From Spisula solida (Eukaryota > Mollusca > Bivalvia > Venerida > Mactridae), in assembly GCA_947247005.1 (NCBI GenBank), contig OX365949.1, positions 16,867,130 through 16,931,129 on the forward strand: 64,000 bases of DNA, read 5' to 3'. Below the pieces are notes generated by a model, which did no database searches, had not been told where the DNA came from, and worked only from the letters and a program-made list of their open reading frames with translations. Positions 45,123 to 58,382 of this stretch are shown piece after piece (within the stretch, counting starts at the first letter, position 1; the number at the start of each line of letters is the position of its first letter). The position numbers and the translations under genes were made by a program.

Positions 45123-46860
45123 CACGGTGGGGAAACCCCTCGACCAAAAGTGGTGCAGTGCACGATTTTCGACCGAAAACAGCGTCGATTCAGGTAGTTT
45201 TTTTCACTCTAACTTCTTTGATACACCATTGTTTTTAGTCAGATAGCGCGCATAAACCCCGTGATTGAAAGCGGTTTCATTGGCTTTATGGATCTTGATG
45301 CAATTCTACTCCGTTTTTACGTAATCCTTGCCCAACCAATTCCAAATTTGCGAAATGTTTAGATAACGTACACTTCAGATCGCAAATTATGCACCTAGCA
45401 CAGCTTCTATGGCAAATACTCTGCCAAATGATGGATTAAATGGAAGCTAGTTAATATTCTAAGCAGTATGTGAAATATAAAATATGTCTCTTAAGAAACT
45501 TTGGAAATATCATCATACGCTGGGTTTGGTAACGTACACTTTGCCATATTTCTGAAGGTAACGTACACGCGATATTTCATAAGGTAACGTGCACTTACAA
45601 TTTTTTTTATAATTTAAATATATAGGGTTAAGTAAAGTAAATTGTATAGTTCTTTTTCCAATTGTCAGAAGTTTGATACCATTTTCTATCTGTGACAGCA
45701 CTCCAGAGTACTGTCTACCTTCCAAGCTGAAGGTACAGACATTCTAGTAATTCCAGACTGAGAGATATAAAACAAATGAACTTGGTCCTCAAACTTTCTA
45801 TTTCATTGCATAATTGAACAGTTGATTGCTCAACTATAATTTAATGTCTGCCTTTGTTTTTATCAGCGATTAAGATAATGAATGTATATGAGGTTTTATA
45901 AAACTACTTCTATACACCTTCAACAAGGCATGACTTTCTTGCAAAATTTGATTTATTCTGCACAAAAACCTTAATGCTTAAAGGTCGAGGACCAGGTTAA
46001 TTTGTTTCGGGCTATAGTTTGTCTTGCAATTTCAATAACATAATTTCTACCAATGGTTTTCTACCACATCAGCTACTCTTTGATAGCAGGCTGTCAGTTG
46101 GATTACAAACCAACCTGATCTGGTTAGAGAACCTAGATAAAAATGGTGGAGTGTAGAAATGTGCATTATTCTGTTAGTGTTAAAGTAGGATATATATCAA
46201 CAGACAGTAATTATACGTATTAAACGCAATATTTTATTATGGTTTAATAAGTGCATTTTATATACAAATATACTGTACTGTAATAACAAAACATACATAC
46301 AAATGTACATTGAATAAATAATACTTTCTTAGAGTGTTTAAATAGTGTTGTCTAAATGTCATTTACAGCAGCCGATTCACCTAACAAGTTTTCCTGGCAT
46401 GTTTTCTATACCTTTCCACAAGGTAACACCAACCTTTCCACCTGTGGAAGAAAATCAACATGATTGGAAAATTTTATGGAATGGTATGACTTGCCATTAC
46501 CTTAAAGTCCTTTCCACAAGGAACCATCAACATCACATGTGGATCAACATTGACAATTTTCTGGTCAAAGTTTGACAGAACAGGAAGAATATTACCCGTT
46601 CCTACCTCTAAACATCTACATAGAGATTTCAACAGGTGTATAATGAAGTATCGGCAAAAATAAAGTACCACAATGTGTTCGCACAGATTATTTGATTCAA
46701 AACGAATCGACTACGTCCCTTTTAACAAGTGACGGAAACTAGCCACAGGATATCACCAGGTCAACTGTTTCAACGTGAACACAACTTGACGGGCTTGGTA
46801 TATTTCTTGACAATGTCGTGTGATTTTTGAGGTAAATTATTCATAACCATCACACGTGCA
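45123..46860. other. No supported gene
   Basis: The phrase GGTAACGTACAC recurs four times at 45365-45595. Between 46370 and 46620 phrases such as CCTTTCCACAAGG and CACATGTGGA recur. A minus-strand frame there (46474-46671, ...KIVNVDPHVMLMVPCGK...) has no recognised domain. Confidence 0.4.
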
Positions 46861-46875
46861 CCAAGTTTGTAAATA

Positions 46876-46922
46876 CTGCGACTGTCTGCTTGTCTGCTTG
46901 TCTGCTTGTCTGCTTGTCTGCT
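46876..46922. repeat. (TGTCTGCT)n microsatellite
   Basis: Five to six units of TGTCTGCT. Confidence 0.85.
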
Positions 46923-47574
46923 GGGTGACCAAATATGGGATGTTCATTATTTATCGTAGATTGCGGGTTGACACTGAAACCCATGGAACTGTTAATATAG
47001 ACTATTGGTTATGTTCAGACCATGTGTTGTCATCGAACTGTCAAGATGTGTGCTTGTACCAGCACTGTATACATAATGTTTGAGGCCATTCAATGGTGCT
47101 GGTGAAATTTTGATCAAGTCCACTTCTGGTGTTGATAAATCTTCCTACATGTTTTTTTATCAACTACTGTTGATCATGATCGAGCTTTGTTCGGTACTGT
47201 ATCAAAGGTTTCTAGAAGAAGTTCTGACTTGCAGAGCTGATAATATATTATTTATAACATGGTGTAAATAAACTAAACCAAGATGATTTCGGTAAGTGTA
47301 GAGAATTATACCGCGAGCACGTTGACCCATGACATAAGACTCTATATACCAAAGTTAGGGTCAGGGGGTATCAACCTATTACCCATGCATTGATTCTATG
47401 GAAAGCATTTTCAATAATCAAAGTGTTCTCACTCTTACCCGAGCGGCGCAGGTGGTGACGTCAGGAACGTCCGCAACGTAAATTAACAACGTTAAAATTG
47501 TCACAACTTTTCAAAGTAGCAGCAACCGTTATCAATGTATTCGCCTGCCTCTGTCGAAATCTGTCAACCTTGGC

Positions 47575-48304
47575 ACCCATACCTTGTTTGTATCCCTAAC
47601 TGCTGCTTAAGCATGTTATTTACTGTCCCACAGCTAAATTCAGACTCACGAATGCTCACATGTCTATCCATATTGACGATCTCTTCTATAGACGTCACAG
47701 TAACGTCGTTTATAATTCTCGGTCGTCCGCTATAACCGTCTGCTTTCTTAGTCGTTTTTCAATCTGAATATCGCATGCGCCGCTTGTAAACAAGTGCTCT
47801 ACACACGGAATCCTTGCCTGTTACAGACCGAAGTGTTTTAATGGGTTGAACCGGTGTTTTGTCCAATGATACACACACTTTATTGATAGTCCGTTGTTCT
47901 TCGACGTCAAATGACGTCATTTTCGTTTGTAATAATTCCTTAGGTCCTCATGATAAAAGTTATTTTTTCAACGTACAGGTGTTCTATTGTTATGATACTT
48001 GGCGGACGTGACATCAACATAACCTCGTGGCTGGTTGACAAACTTCAATATAATCGCGCCAAAATTACGCCATTGCCATGACATTATATTAAACGTACTA
48101 ACTAACGAACTTGACCTGCGCCGCTTAGCAAAACCATGATATATAAAATGTCATATCTTGTTTTTATTTTTATGGTATATTTAGTCAAATTACTACAGAA
48201 TATGTATTTTGTAATAAAGTATACAGATCTGGTGAAAAAGAATTTGTCATTACGCCGGATATCTTTTAAATTAGGATGTCTACGAACTTTTTGGACACAC
48301 CTCG
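47575..48304 (-). pseudogene. Mariner-like transposase fossil with its 5' inverted repeat
   Basis: The 5' end on the minus strand is CGAGGTGTGTCCAAAAAGTT from 48304 with TA at 48305-48306. About 460 bp inside, broken frames give KTLRSVTGKDSVCRALVYKR and then GYSGRPRIINDVTV, SIEEIVNMDRHVSIRESEF, GTVNNMLKQQLGIQT. This is the second helix-turn-helix region of mariner transposases (GRP linker, then RRxTIRELxxxLxxSxGTVxxIL). Shifts and a stop after QT disable it. The catalytic domain and the other terminal repeat were not found below 47575. Confidence 0.75.
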
Positions 48305-48380
48305 TATGTATTATATGTTCATGGGCAATATTGCCTTGCAATAAACTCTATTCTATTCTATTCTTCTTTCATTTATGGAA

Positions 48381-48606
48381 ATAATTCTTAATTAGCTTAA
48401 TAAACCTGCGAACGAGGACATCGGGGTTTAAGAACGTTGGCAGCAGTTTTTACGTCACATTTAGGCTTTTCGCCATAAAAGTTACACGCTGAAAGAACTA
48501 ATTGAGAGAAGACAAAGCCGAGTAAGGTACTTTTAGTCATTGCAAGTTAATTGATTACTAAATTATTGTGAGAACTTTCTGTGAATGTGCATTTTTAAGA
48601 GAGAGA
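48381..48606 (+). repeat. ~215-bp direct repeat, left copy (right copy 51910-52118)
   Basis: AATAATTCTTAATTAGCTTA, ATAAACCTGCGAACG, GTTTTTACGTCACATTTAGG and GAACTAATTGAGAG are matched in order at 51910-52118. Together they flank the minisatellite cluster. LTR-like in position, but no TG...CA ends are seen, so they may be two copies of a dispersed repeat. Confidence 0.65.
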
Positions 48607-48839
48607 GTTATACTACATTATAAACATGTATATAGAGATATTCTTGTAACGTTTGAGTTATTGAGTTATTGAACAAGTTTACCTTGGATAAGTGACAATA
48701 TACAAAGTACCTCGGTAGTTTAGAACCATGTGTTATTTTCATGTACAAATAATATCTCTCTCTCTCTCTATCCGCGTTCAAAATCATTTGAATATTCAAG
48801 CGGAAGTGAGTGATGTATTATTCACAGTGTTGGTGTACA

Positions 48840-49490
48840 TTGATGTAATGGTATGACTATCCAATGGCGATGATGTATTGATGATGATGTGATGGGTTGT
48901 GGTACATTGCGTATGGTACAACGATTTCATGGTTGATGATGCGGTGATGGGATGTGGTACATTATGTATGGTACAATGATTTCATGGTTGATGATGCGGT
49001 GATGGGATGTGGTACATTATGTATGGTACAATGATTTCATTGTTGATTATGTGGTGATGGAATGTGGTACATTGCGTATGGTACAATGATTTCATGGTTG
49101 ATGATGCGGTGATGGGATGTGGTACATTGCGTATGGTACAATGATTTCATGGTTGATGATGCGGTGATGGGATGTGGTACATTGCGTATGGTACAATGAT
49201 TTCATGGTTGATGATGCGGTGATGGGTTGTGGTACATTGCGTATGGTACAATGATTTCATGGTTGATGGTGCGGTGATGGGATGTGGTACATTGCGTATG
49301 GTACAACGATTTCATGGTTGATGATGCGGTGATGGGATGTGGTACATTGCGTATGGTACAACTATTTCATGGTTGATGATGCAGTGATGGGATGTGGTAC
49401 ATTCTGTGTGGTACAACGATTTCATGGTTGATGATGTAGTGATGGGATGTGGTACATTGCGTATGGTACAACGATTCAATGGATGATGGT
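48840..49490 (+). repeat. Minisatellite, 55-bp unit
   Basis: About eleven units of 55 bp (GATGATGCGGTGATGGGATG, TGGTACATTGCGTATGGTAC, AATGATTTCATGGTT), with point differences. Non-coding. Confidence 0.9.
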
Positions 49491-49929
49491 GGAAGCTACT
49501 GGAGTATGGTACAATGGTTAAATGATGACGATAGTGATATGGCTTCTACAAGGTTATGGTTATGACACATAGTCAATGGCTTGTTCCGGATGCTGTGTAA
49601 CATTAGCATCATTGGGTGTTGACTATGCTTAAACAGTTAACATATTGACGTCTAAGAGGTTATGATTATCGCATAATTATGATCCATGGATACAACTTCA
49701 TTGGGCGTTGACTACAATTAACAGTCAACGTATACGGTGTTATGGTTATGTCATATGGTCAATGGTACGAGTTAGAAATCGATCTTCATAGTTCTAGATG
49801 ATGTTCGTCACGCAAGCGTCATAATGTTGACTACACTTTACAACTGCCAGTATACATGGTCAATGGTGTATAGTTGGATGAATGGACAATGGTACACTGA
49901 ATATGTATACTTTCTTTTTGGACACCCTG

Positions 49930-50870
49930 TACTATCAGACTATCGCCTTTGACGTAGATGTCGCACTATCAAATTATCACCTTGATCGTAGACGTAGATG
50001 TCACACTATCAAACTATCGCCTTGGTCGTAGATGTCGCACTATCAAACTATCGCCTTGGACGTAGATGTCGAGCTATCGCCTTGGTCGTAGATGTCGAAC
50101 TATCGAACTTCAAACTATCGCCTTGGTCGTAGATGTCGCACTATCAAACTATCGCCTTGGACGTAGATGTCGAGCTATCGCCTTGGTCGTAGATGTCGAA
50201 CTATCGAACTTCAAACTATCGCATTGGACGTAGATGTCGAGCTATCGCCTTGGTCGTAGATGTCGAACTATCGAACTTCAAACTATCGCCTTGGACGTAG
50301 ATGTCGCACTATCAAACTATCGCCTTGGTCGTAGATGTCACACTATCAAACTATCGCCTTGGTCGTAGATGTCACACTATCAAACTATCGCCATGGTCGT
50401 AGATGTCACACTATCAAACTATCGCCTTGGTCGTACATGTCACACTATCAAACTATCGCCTTGTTCGTAGATGTCACATTATCAAACTATCGCCATGGTC
50501 GTAGATGTCACACTATCAAACTATCGCCATGGTCGTAGATGTCACACTATCGAACTATCGCCTTGGTCGTAGATGTCACACTATCAAACTATCGCATTGG
50601 TCGTAGAGGTCGCACTATCAAACTATTCCCTTGGACGTAGACGTAGATGTCGCACTATCGAACTATTGCCTTGGTCGTAGTCACACTATCGAACTACCCT
50701 CTTGACTATCGAACTATCGCCTTTGACGTAGATGTCGAACTTTCGAACTATCGCCTTTTTTTTATCGTAGATGTCGCACTATCGAACTATCAACTTAGTC
50801 ATAGAGTTCGCACTATAGAACTATCGCCTTGGTCGTAGAGATTGCACTATCGAACTTTCGCCGTGGTCAT
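49930..50870 (+). repeat. Minisatellite, 34-bp unit and variants
   Basis: Units CTATCGCCTTGGTCGTAGAT + GTCACACTATCAAA. Higher-order variants at 50040-50290 alternate with a shorter unit. The ORFs here are translation of the repeat. Confidence 0.9.
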
Positions 50871-51412
50871 ATAGATGTTCCATGGAAGGTCCACTATCTC
50901 CTTGGTCATATAGATGTTCCACGGAAGGTCGCACTATCGCCGTGGTCATATAGATGTTCCACGGAAGGTCCACTATCGCCTTGGTCATATAGGTGTTCCA
51001 CGGAAGGTCCACTATCGCCTTGGTCATATAAATGTTCCATAGAAGGTCCACTATCGCCTTGGTCATATAGGTGTTCCATAGAAGGTCCACTATCGCCGCG
51101 GTCATATAGGTGTTCCATAGAAGGTCCACTATCGCCTTGGTCATATAGGTGTTCCATGGAAGGTCCACTATCGCCGTGGTCATATAGATGTTCCACGGAA
51201 GGTCCACTATCGCCTTGGTCATATAGATGTTCAATAGAAGGTCCACTATCGCCTTGGTCATATAGGTGTTCCATAGAAGGTCCACTATCGCCTTGGTCAT
51301 ATAGGTGTTCCATAGAAGGTCCACTATCGCCTTGGTCATATAGGTGTTCCATAGAAGGTCCACTATCGCCTTGGTCATATAGGTGTTCCACGGAAGGTCC
51401 ACTTTCGCTCCA
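50870..51412 (+). repeat. Minisatellite, 39-bp unit
   Basis: About fourteen units of 39 bp (GGTCATATAGGTGTTCCATA + GAAGGTCCACTATCGCCTT). 39 is a multiple of three, so long ORFs stay open on both strands (50821-51416); these are artefacts. It shares the core CTATCGCCTTGGTCRTA with the 34-bp array. Confidence 0.92.
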
Positions 51413-51909
51413 ATGATGATGATGACTAGAAAATTTAAATTGCTTGAAATGAATTGTAATTTCTTAATGAGTTTTGTTGTATATTGTGAGAAAGACAGAG
51501 GAGTGAGGTTTTTAATTACGAATGCACCGTGTAATAATTTAAATGCTTATTATTTTGTGTTTTTTTTCTTCAAAACAATGTTATTTTCACTTTTGTTTTT
51601 CTAGGAAAGGGAGGTGTATAAAACTATGATAAATGGGGATATACTTTCATATATGTAGATATATAATGTTTGGTGTTTATAAGGATCATACTTAGTTTAA
51701 TTAATTGTGTGTTTCTTTTAAAATCATAACTCGACTGAAGTTTATAACTTAGTCGAACACTAATTAAAACATAAGATGTAACCTTTATCAGAAAGGTAAG
51801 CTAAGCTTGGGTCGACTACTGGGACATTCAAAGTTATCTATGTTCATATCGTGTCAGGCGTGCTCGTGTTTGTTGGTGGTTAACACAATGTGTCTCCGAT
51901 TTTGTCGAA

Positions 51910-52118
51910 ATAATTATTAAGTAGCTTAATAAACCTGAGAACGTGGCCAAAGGGTTTTGAGAACGTTGACAGAAGTTTCCACGTCACATTTGGGCTCTCC
52001 TCTTTCAATGCTACGCGCTGAAATAACTAATTGAGAGTTTAATTACATGTAATTACTAAATTATTATAAAAACTTTCTGTGACCTGGCATCTTTAAGAGA
52101 GATATTTAATAAGTAATG
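51910..52118 (+). repeat. ~210-bp direct repeat, right copy
   Basis: See the left copy at 48381-48606; the same order of blocks, about 75-80% identical by eye. Confidence 0.65.
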
Positions 52119-52204
52119 TTGACTTACAACGTTTGCTTGATGCTTTGAATGACTAGTGTAACATGAATGATATGTCTATCAATTGCACGAAGAGTAACAT
52201 TGCT

Positions 52205-52660
52205 CATTTTCGTCCAAATTATTGCAAGAAAACGGATGTCATTTCTAGATCTGGTAATACTATGTTAAATGTTGTTACACATATCTTGGTATGTTCTTTA
52301 TGAACATTTAAACAATGACATCACTGCTAAAGGTGTTGTTCAGAGTGCTAATCGAGCTCTCGGCTTGGTTATTGCCAAATGCAAATTGTTGGGTGGAGTC
52401 CCGTATAATGTTTTTACCAAACCGTAGGATTCGGTTGTCTGGCCTGTTATTGCGTATGGTGCGGCTATTTGGGGTCAAAAGGCCTTCTCATGTTTTGATG
52501 CTATCCAAAATAGAGATATGTGTTATTTCTTAGCGGTTGGCAAGTACACTCCAAATGTGGCAGTTATTGGAGAAACGGCATAGAAGCCATTACATGCGTC
52601 TCGTCTCACTAAACTTATATATTATAGCGCTCTGGGCAACATCTCTAGCAAATATTTCTT
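52205..52660 (+). pseudogene. LINE reverse transcriptase C-terminal remnant
   Basis: Across two frames: EHLNNDITAKGVVQSANRAL, GLVIAKCKLLGGVPYNVFTK, stop, DSVVWPVIAYGAAIWG, NRDMCYFLAVGKYTPNVAVI and GETA, stop, KPLHASRLTKL. This is the region after the reverse transcriptase palm in CR1/RTE/jockey-like LINEs (LYxxxVxPVLxYGxxIWG). Frameshift near 52300 and stops make it dead. The family differs from the L1-type copies above. Confidence 0.7.
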
Positions 52661-53292
52661 GTAAAAACTGACATTACAATGTTACGCGAAACTTGTTAGA
52701 GCTTGATTTGTATCTATTTGCTTCTAGTCGAAATGGTAATCATGGTGAAAATAAATCACACACCTATGTAGTATTTTCACAACAAATGAATGTTGAAAAA
52801 TACTGTAAAAGGATCATGCCGTTTAGTCATATATTTGCTTTTTGTAACTTTAGATGTAGGGTTGCACCAATTAGACTGGAAACCGGTAGATATAATGAAA
52901 TGTCTGTATTGTAGATGAATGCCATATGATGCTTAATTGCAGTATATATGATGGCATACATGATTGTCTAATAGAACGAGCTGCATAAATATGTTGTACA
53001 TGTATTTATTATAATTGTCAGATAATGATCAAATGGTCGTGAGTTTACTCACCCAGAGTTGATTGTCAAAACCTGCTATATTTTAAATCGTATAAATTCC
53101 TTTATATGTAGATAGTATGATTTTAGCATCCTTATTGTATTTATTTCCTGTCACGTGTAACCCTTTTTATGATTTCTATGTTTTAATTTGTAACTATCGT
53201 CTTATCCATTGCATTCATGAGATATTTTTAATCACTCGATTAATGAGCATCCCTTTATTTCAAAAACAAAACAAAAGAGTATTTTATTTTTT

Positions 53293-55385
53293 TATGCCCC
53301 CGTATCGATAGATCGGGAGGCATATAGTGATTCTCCTGTCCGTTCGTCCGTTCGTTCGTCCGTCCGCCGTCCGATTCTTGTCCGCGCTATTTCTCAAGAA
53401 CCACTGTTCAGATTTTAACAAAACTTCATGGATAGCTTCACTACCAAGTGGAGATGCGCATATCGTCGGCACGTTCCGGTTCGCTGATTATTTACACAGT
53501 TATGCCCCTTGGAAGATTTGCACTATAAATTCTTGTCCGCGCTATATCTCAAGAACCACTGCTCAGATTTTTACAAAACTTCATGGATAGCTTCACTACC
53601 AAGTGGAGATGCGCATATCGTCGGCACGTTCCGGTTCGCTGATTATTTACACAGTTATGCCCCTTGGAAGATTTGCACTATAAATTCTTGTCCGCGCTAT
53701 ATCTCAAGAACCACTGCTCAGATTTTTACAAAACTTCATGGATAGCTTCACTACCAAGTGGAGATGCGCATATCGTCGGCACGTTCCGGTTCGCTGATTA
53801 TTTACACAGTTATGCCCCTTGGAAGATTTGCACTATAAATTCTTGTCCGCGCTATATCTCAAGAACCACTGCTCAGATTTTTACAAAACTTCATGGATAG
53901 CTTCACTACCAAGTGGAGATGCGCATATCGTCGGCACGTTCCGGTTCGCTGATTATTTACACAGTTATGCCCCTTGGAAGATTTGCACTATAAATTCTTG
54001 TCCGCGCTATATCTCAAGAACCACTGCTCAGATTTTTACAAAACTTCATGGATAGCTTCACTACCAAGTGGAGATGCGCATAGCGTCGGCACGTTCCGGT
54101 TCGCTGATTATTTACACAGTTATGCCCCTTGGAAGAGTTGCACTATAAATTCTTGTCCGCGCTATATCTCAAGAACCACTGCTTAGATTTTAACAAAACT
54201 TCATGGATAGCTTCACTACCAAGTGGAGATGCGCATATCGTCGGCACGTTCCGGTTCGCTGATTATTTACACAGTTATGCCCCTTGGAAGATTTGCACTA
54301 TAAATTCTTGTCCGCGCTATATCTCAAGAACCACTGCTCAGATGTTTACAAAACTTCATGGATAGCTTCACTACCAAGTTGAGATGCGCATATCGTCGGC
54401 ACGTTCCGGTTCGCTGATTATTTACACAGTTATGCCCCTTGGAAGATTTGCACTATAAATTCTTGTCCGCGCTATATCTCAAGAACCACTGCCCCAATTT
54501 TTACAAAACTTCATGGATAGCTTCACTACCAAGTGGAGATGCGCATATCGTCGGCACGTTCCGGTTCGCTGATTATTTACACAGTTATGCCCCTTGGAAG
54601 ATTTGCACTATAACTTCTTGTCCGCGCTATATCTCAAGAACCACTGCTCAGATTTTAGCAAAACTTCATGGATAGCTTCACTACTAAGTGGAGATGCGCA
54701 TATCGTCGGCACGTTCCGGTTCGCTGATTATTTACACAGTTATGCTCCTTGGAAGATTTGCACTATAAATTCTTGTCCGCGCTATTTCTCAAGAACCACT
54801 GCTCAGATTTTAACAAAACATGGATAGCTTCACTACCAAGTGGAGATGCGCATATCGTCGGCACGTTCGGGTTCGCTGATTATTTACACAGTTATGCCCC
54901 TTGGAAGATCGCAGTATAACTATATACTGAATTATTGTCCGCAATATTTCTCAGGAACCACTGCACAGGTTTTAACAAAACTTCATGGATAGTTACTACC
55001 AAGTGGAGATGCGCATATCGTCGGCACGTTCGGGTTCGCTGATTATTTACACAGTTATGCCCCTTGGAAGATCGCACTATAACTATATACTGAATTATTG
55101 TCCGCAATATTTCTCAAGAACCACTGCACAGGTTTTAACAAAACTTCATGAATAGTTTCACTACCAAGTGGAGATGTGCATATCGTCGGCACGTTCCGGT
55201 TCGCTGATAATTCACGCAGTTATGCCCCTTGGAAGATATCCAATATAACTATATACTTTATTCTTGTCCGCAATATTTTCGGCTTTTTTTTGGTTTTCTT
55301 TCCATTTAAAGTTAGTTTATTTATTGTGTGTAGATGTTTTTATGGACTAGGCTTCCACGGGGGCATAAGCGTTTATTGAACGCAG
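53293..55385 (+). mobile_element. Helentron/HINE-like tandem-repeat element, 155-bp units
   Basis: Opens TATGCCCCCG with an internal hairpin (CGATAGATCG), then (CGTTCGTC)n at 53338-53370. About twelve units of 155 bp follow, the first eight nearly identical (TTCTTGTCCGCGCTATATCT, CAAGAACCACTGCTCAGATT, CTTCATGGATAGCTTCACTA, GCACGTTCCGGTTCGCTGAT), the last three more diverged and shorter. It closes with CGGGGGCATA, the complement of the start, and the stem GCGTTTATTGAACGC. The repeated 78-residue ORFs (53327-54827) are translation of the unit, one per repeat, and not genes. Confidence 0.75.
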
Positions 55386-58382
55386 TCTTGTTAATCGAAA
55401 TGTTTTAGTCTTTAAAGTTTGATTTTTAATAATACGTGTATACATGTATGCAGGTGCATTTTTAATTTGTACTATCGTTGTGAATATTTATTAGTCTCTT
55501 ATAAGTCTGTATGAGAATGGTCACATAATAATGTTTCTTTGATATATAACGTAATTGGATTGTATATTTACAGTATGTGAATGAGACTGAAATAAAGAAT
55601 GAATACATACAACATTCATTGAAATAACAAATTAAACTTAATTAACTGAGTTTGGTAGTTTGTTATCAATTAGTAAGTTATTATGCAATTACCACCGTGT
55701 ACGATCATGTATACGGCCGTAACCCTTCGTAGTACATCACAAATGTCTGTTCATATTATTCTGTTCTATTGGAATTCCTAAAGAAAGTCTCATATATACA
55801 TGTGTAGTCCGGAGAATTTGACACGACTCTCGAACGTTCATTAGCATAATTTAACATCTGATGTGTTGTCTATATCCAAATCCCGTTTGTATGTTTTCAT
55901 AAGCGGGTAGTATCACGAAGACGCTCGAGATGTAATACCAACATAAATTTAAGGACCGATATTGCACGATTTGCTCGCGGTTGTCAAAGTATTACATCTA
56001 GCATTTAAATTTGATTGTAAGTTAACGATTTTCGTAAGTGCTTTGATGAAACAGTACACCGGGTATATAAAAGTATCAATAGAAAGTCTACTTTCAAACA
56101 TGCGACCGTTCAACCGACTGTACATAATACCTCACATCGGGTGTAACACTTGGCACCCTGGCAGCCACAGCACATTGGCCTTTGACCTAGTCCCAACAGA
56201 GACCAAACGTATCATTTCATTACATTACGTTAGGTCTCACCGGGTCGCAAGTACATGTATGTAGCACTTTGCGACACGATTCTTTGTCGTTGTTTGGTAA
56301 CCGATTATGAGCCCTTAAAAGCAATACAAAGTAAAGGCACACCACACAAGACGAATTTGTGAACTGAAGGTAACTTTCGTTTTTAAAACGGAAGTGAATT
56401 GCGACAGATGTCAGACAAACATTTCATCTAATATTGGTTGTGTAAAGGTATTTTAACGCTGTTTTTTTGTACTGTGGAACGTACGTAGAGTCTTATTTAT
56501 GGGACTAGCCTTTGACCCTGTCTGGTCCCATTCATGAACCTGGTGGAGGTATTTCTTGCTCAAAGAAATTTAAGCCACGGCGCAGACAGGAATCAAAACA
56601 AATGTCTACTATACAAAAATAGGCTACGACATTATACATGAATATTGCACACATTGGCAGCACTGTTTGAAATAAAGCTAATAATTAATATACACCGCAC
56701 GAAACGTCTAACGCCCCCTATTTAGATATTGAATAGTTTTAATTTATTCATTGTACATGTATAACTTCAAAAAGTTCAACAAATGTATGTTGAACTAAAC
56801 ATCCAATAACTTTATGCAATAATTAGTATGTCTTTTTTTAATTCGGTAAGCTAATTTTCCTGATGGATTTATAGTGCGCCCGGGATAATGTGATGTTTAC
56901 AAACAAGAATGGTTTGGTCAACTGTTGCAAAATTGGTTTTACAAATTACTATTATAGTGCTCCAAGGATAATGAGAAAGATGTGCACGATTTATCAGTGA
57001 TGTTTTAGTACAAGACTTACCATATCTGTTTACTTATGTAATTTGTAAAATCAATTTTCAGTTACGCATGTGTGCCAATTAATATTTTCTGCATATACAT
57101 GAAATTCGAATCGTAAATACAAAAAAAAAACAATTGTGTATTTAAAGGTTTTTACTGTTGTGTACTTGAAGTACACTTTCATTGCTAAAAACCCGTCTAA
57201 CTAATCGTTACCCGTTTAATGATATTCAATTGATTAAATAATACAATACAGTCCACTTTTGGAGATTAAGAATTTCTCATTGAGCGTAATTAAGATGTTA
57301 ACAATAAAGATAAGAATAATATACCCGATCGTGAAGATGCATTAATTACCATCAATGACACTTACCACGGAATGGTACGAACTGATAGCAGTGTATCACA
57401 GAGGTCCGGTCATACCTGGCTCGCAAATCTAATGTACTTTCAAATTAAGTCTAATCGGGATGGAGACCGGAAGGACATCGGCCGGTGATCGAGCGACGGC
57501 CGAAGTAAACGGTTACGTCACTCGTGAAATATACATTGCTCATGGCCGGCGTCATGCAATACGATGCCTAAACCTCGGGTTCACATCAAATACACAGACA
57601 TCGCCCTGTGTCAGGGTGATTTGTGACCTTTTGTCAGGTGATTGCGACGTTTAAAACCATTTCGCAGTCACATTCGCAATCGGAGAGTTCAACTAACCAG
57701 TTTTACTAAAAGTTACATTCAGTACCAACTTCCTTCCCCAGCGTAAGCAACTGCCGTGACAAATTATTTACACAAAAAGGCGAGAACGTAGCGGCATATC
57801 TTGGAAGTATATATTAAACTCATCAACGTTCATCAAAACTGAGACTGGCTTATATGTATGCATAAAGGGAAGTAACTGCTGTGACGCGTTTGTCCTGGAT
57901 GCTTGCCCTTGATATTAACGGCTAGTATAATGTATTCAAACGTTTTAATGTTAAAGTTTTTAATTGAAATTTTATAATATTAACTGATTTGCAACTACAC
58001 GTGCCTTATTGCTTCCATACTTGTTCAACATAGCGTAATACATACGACGCAACGAAACATACGTATAGGCCTACCACGAATTATGGATTGTTCGGTTTGT
58101 CTGCCTTATAATGAAAGAGAATGCCTTTCTGGTAATCACCGTCGAGTGTTTGAATTCGTACATTAATGTATAAATTAAAATGTTCGTTACAATCCGTTGC
58201 ATTCATAAAACAAAACTATTAAAAGACAATGGCTGGAACACGTCCATGGCCTCAATTTAGACATGGTACGGGCACAGTGTGTACTTATCTTACATTATCG
58301 TCTGTACGGTGACATCACAGTATCAATGTTTCGTACGTATACAGCTGCAATATTATTTTATTCTGAAGAGCGAAGTTTCAAT
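55386..58382. other. No supported gene; includes 5' flank of the Kazal gene
   Basis: AT-rich, no recognised repeats or domains. ORFs at 55962-56264 and 57460-57654 lack domain, splice or start support. An in-frame ATG at 58263 lies upstream of the Kazal start codon but would bury the signal peptide. Confidence 0.4.

Noticed and set aside
46474..46671. 65-residue minus ORF (KIVNVDPHVMLMVPCGK)
   Set aside because: Coherent-looking but short, unrecognised, and in sequence with internal repeated phrases (CCACAAGG, CATGTGGA).
48840..51412. Regular repeats that might suggest a CRISPR array
   Set aside because: Repeats are directly adjacent without unique spacers, and the genome is eukaryotic.
50821..51416. 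Two long overlapping ORFs of 161-195 residues on opposite strands
   Set aside because: They are the 39-bp minisatellite read in open frames; unit length divisible by three keeps all frames open.
53327..54827. A ladder of seven near-identical 78-residue ORFs
   Set aside because: One ORF per 155-bp tandem unit, overlapping each other; no start context, no signal peptide, no selection visible.
57460..57654. 64-residue ORF with GC-rich start
   Set aside because: No domain, no neighbouring exons, no promoter or polyadenylation evidence.
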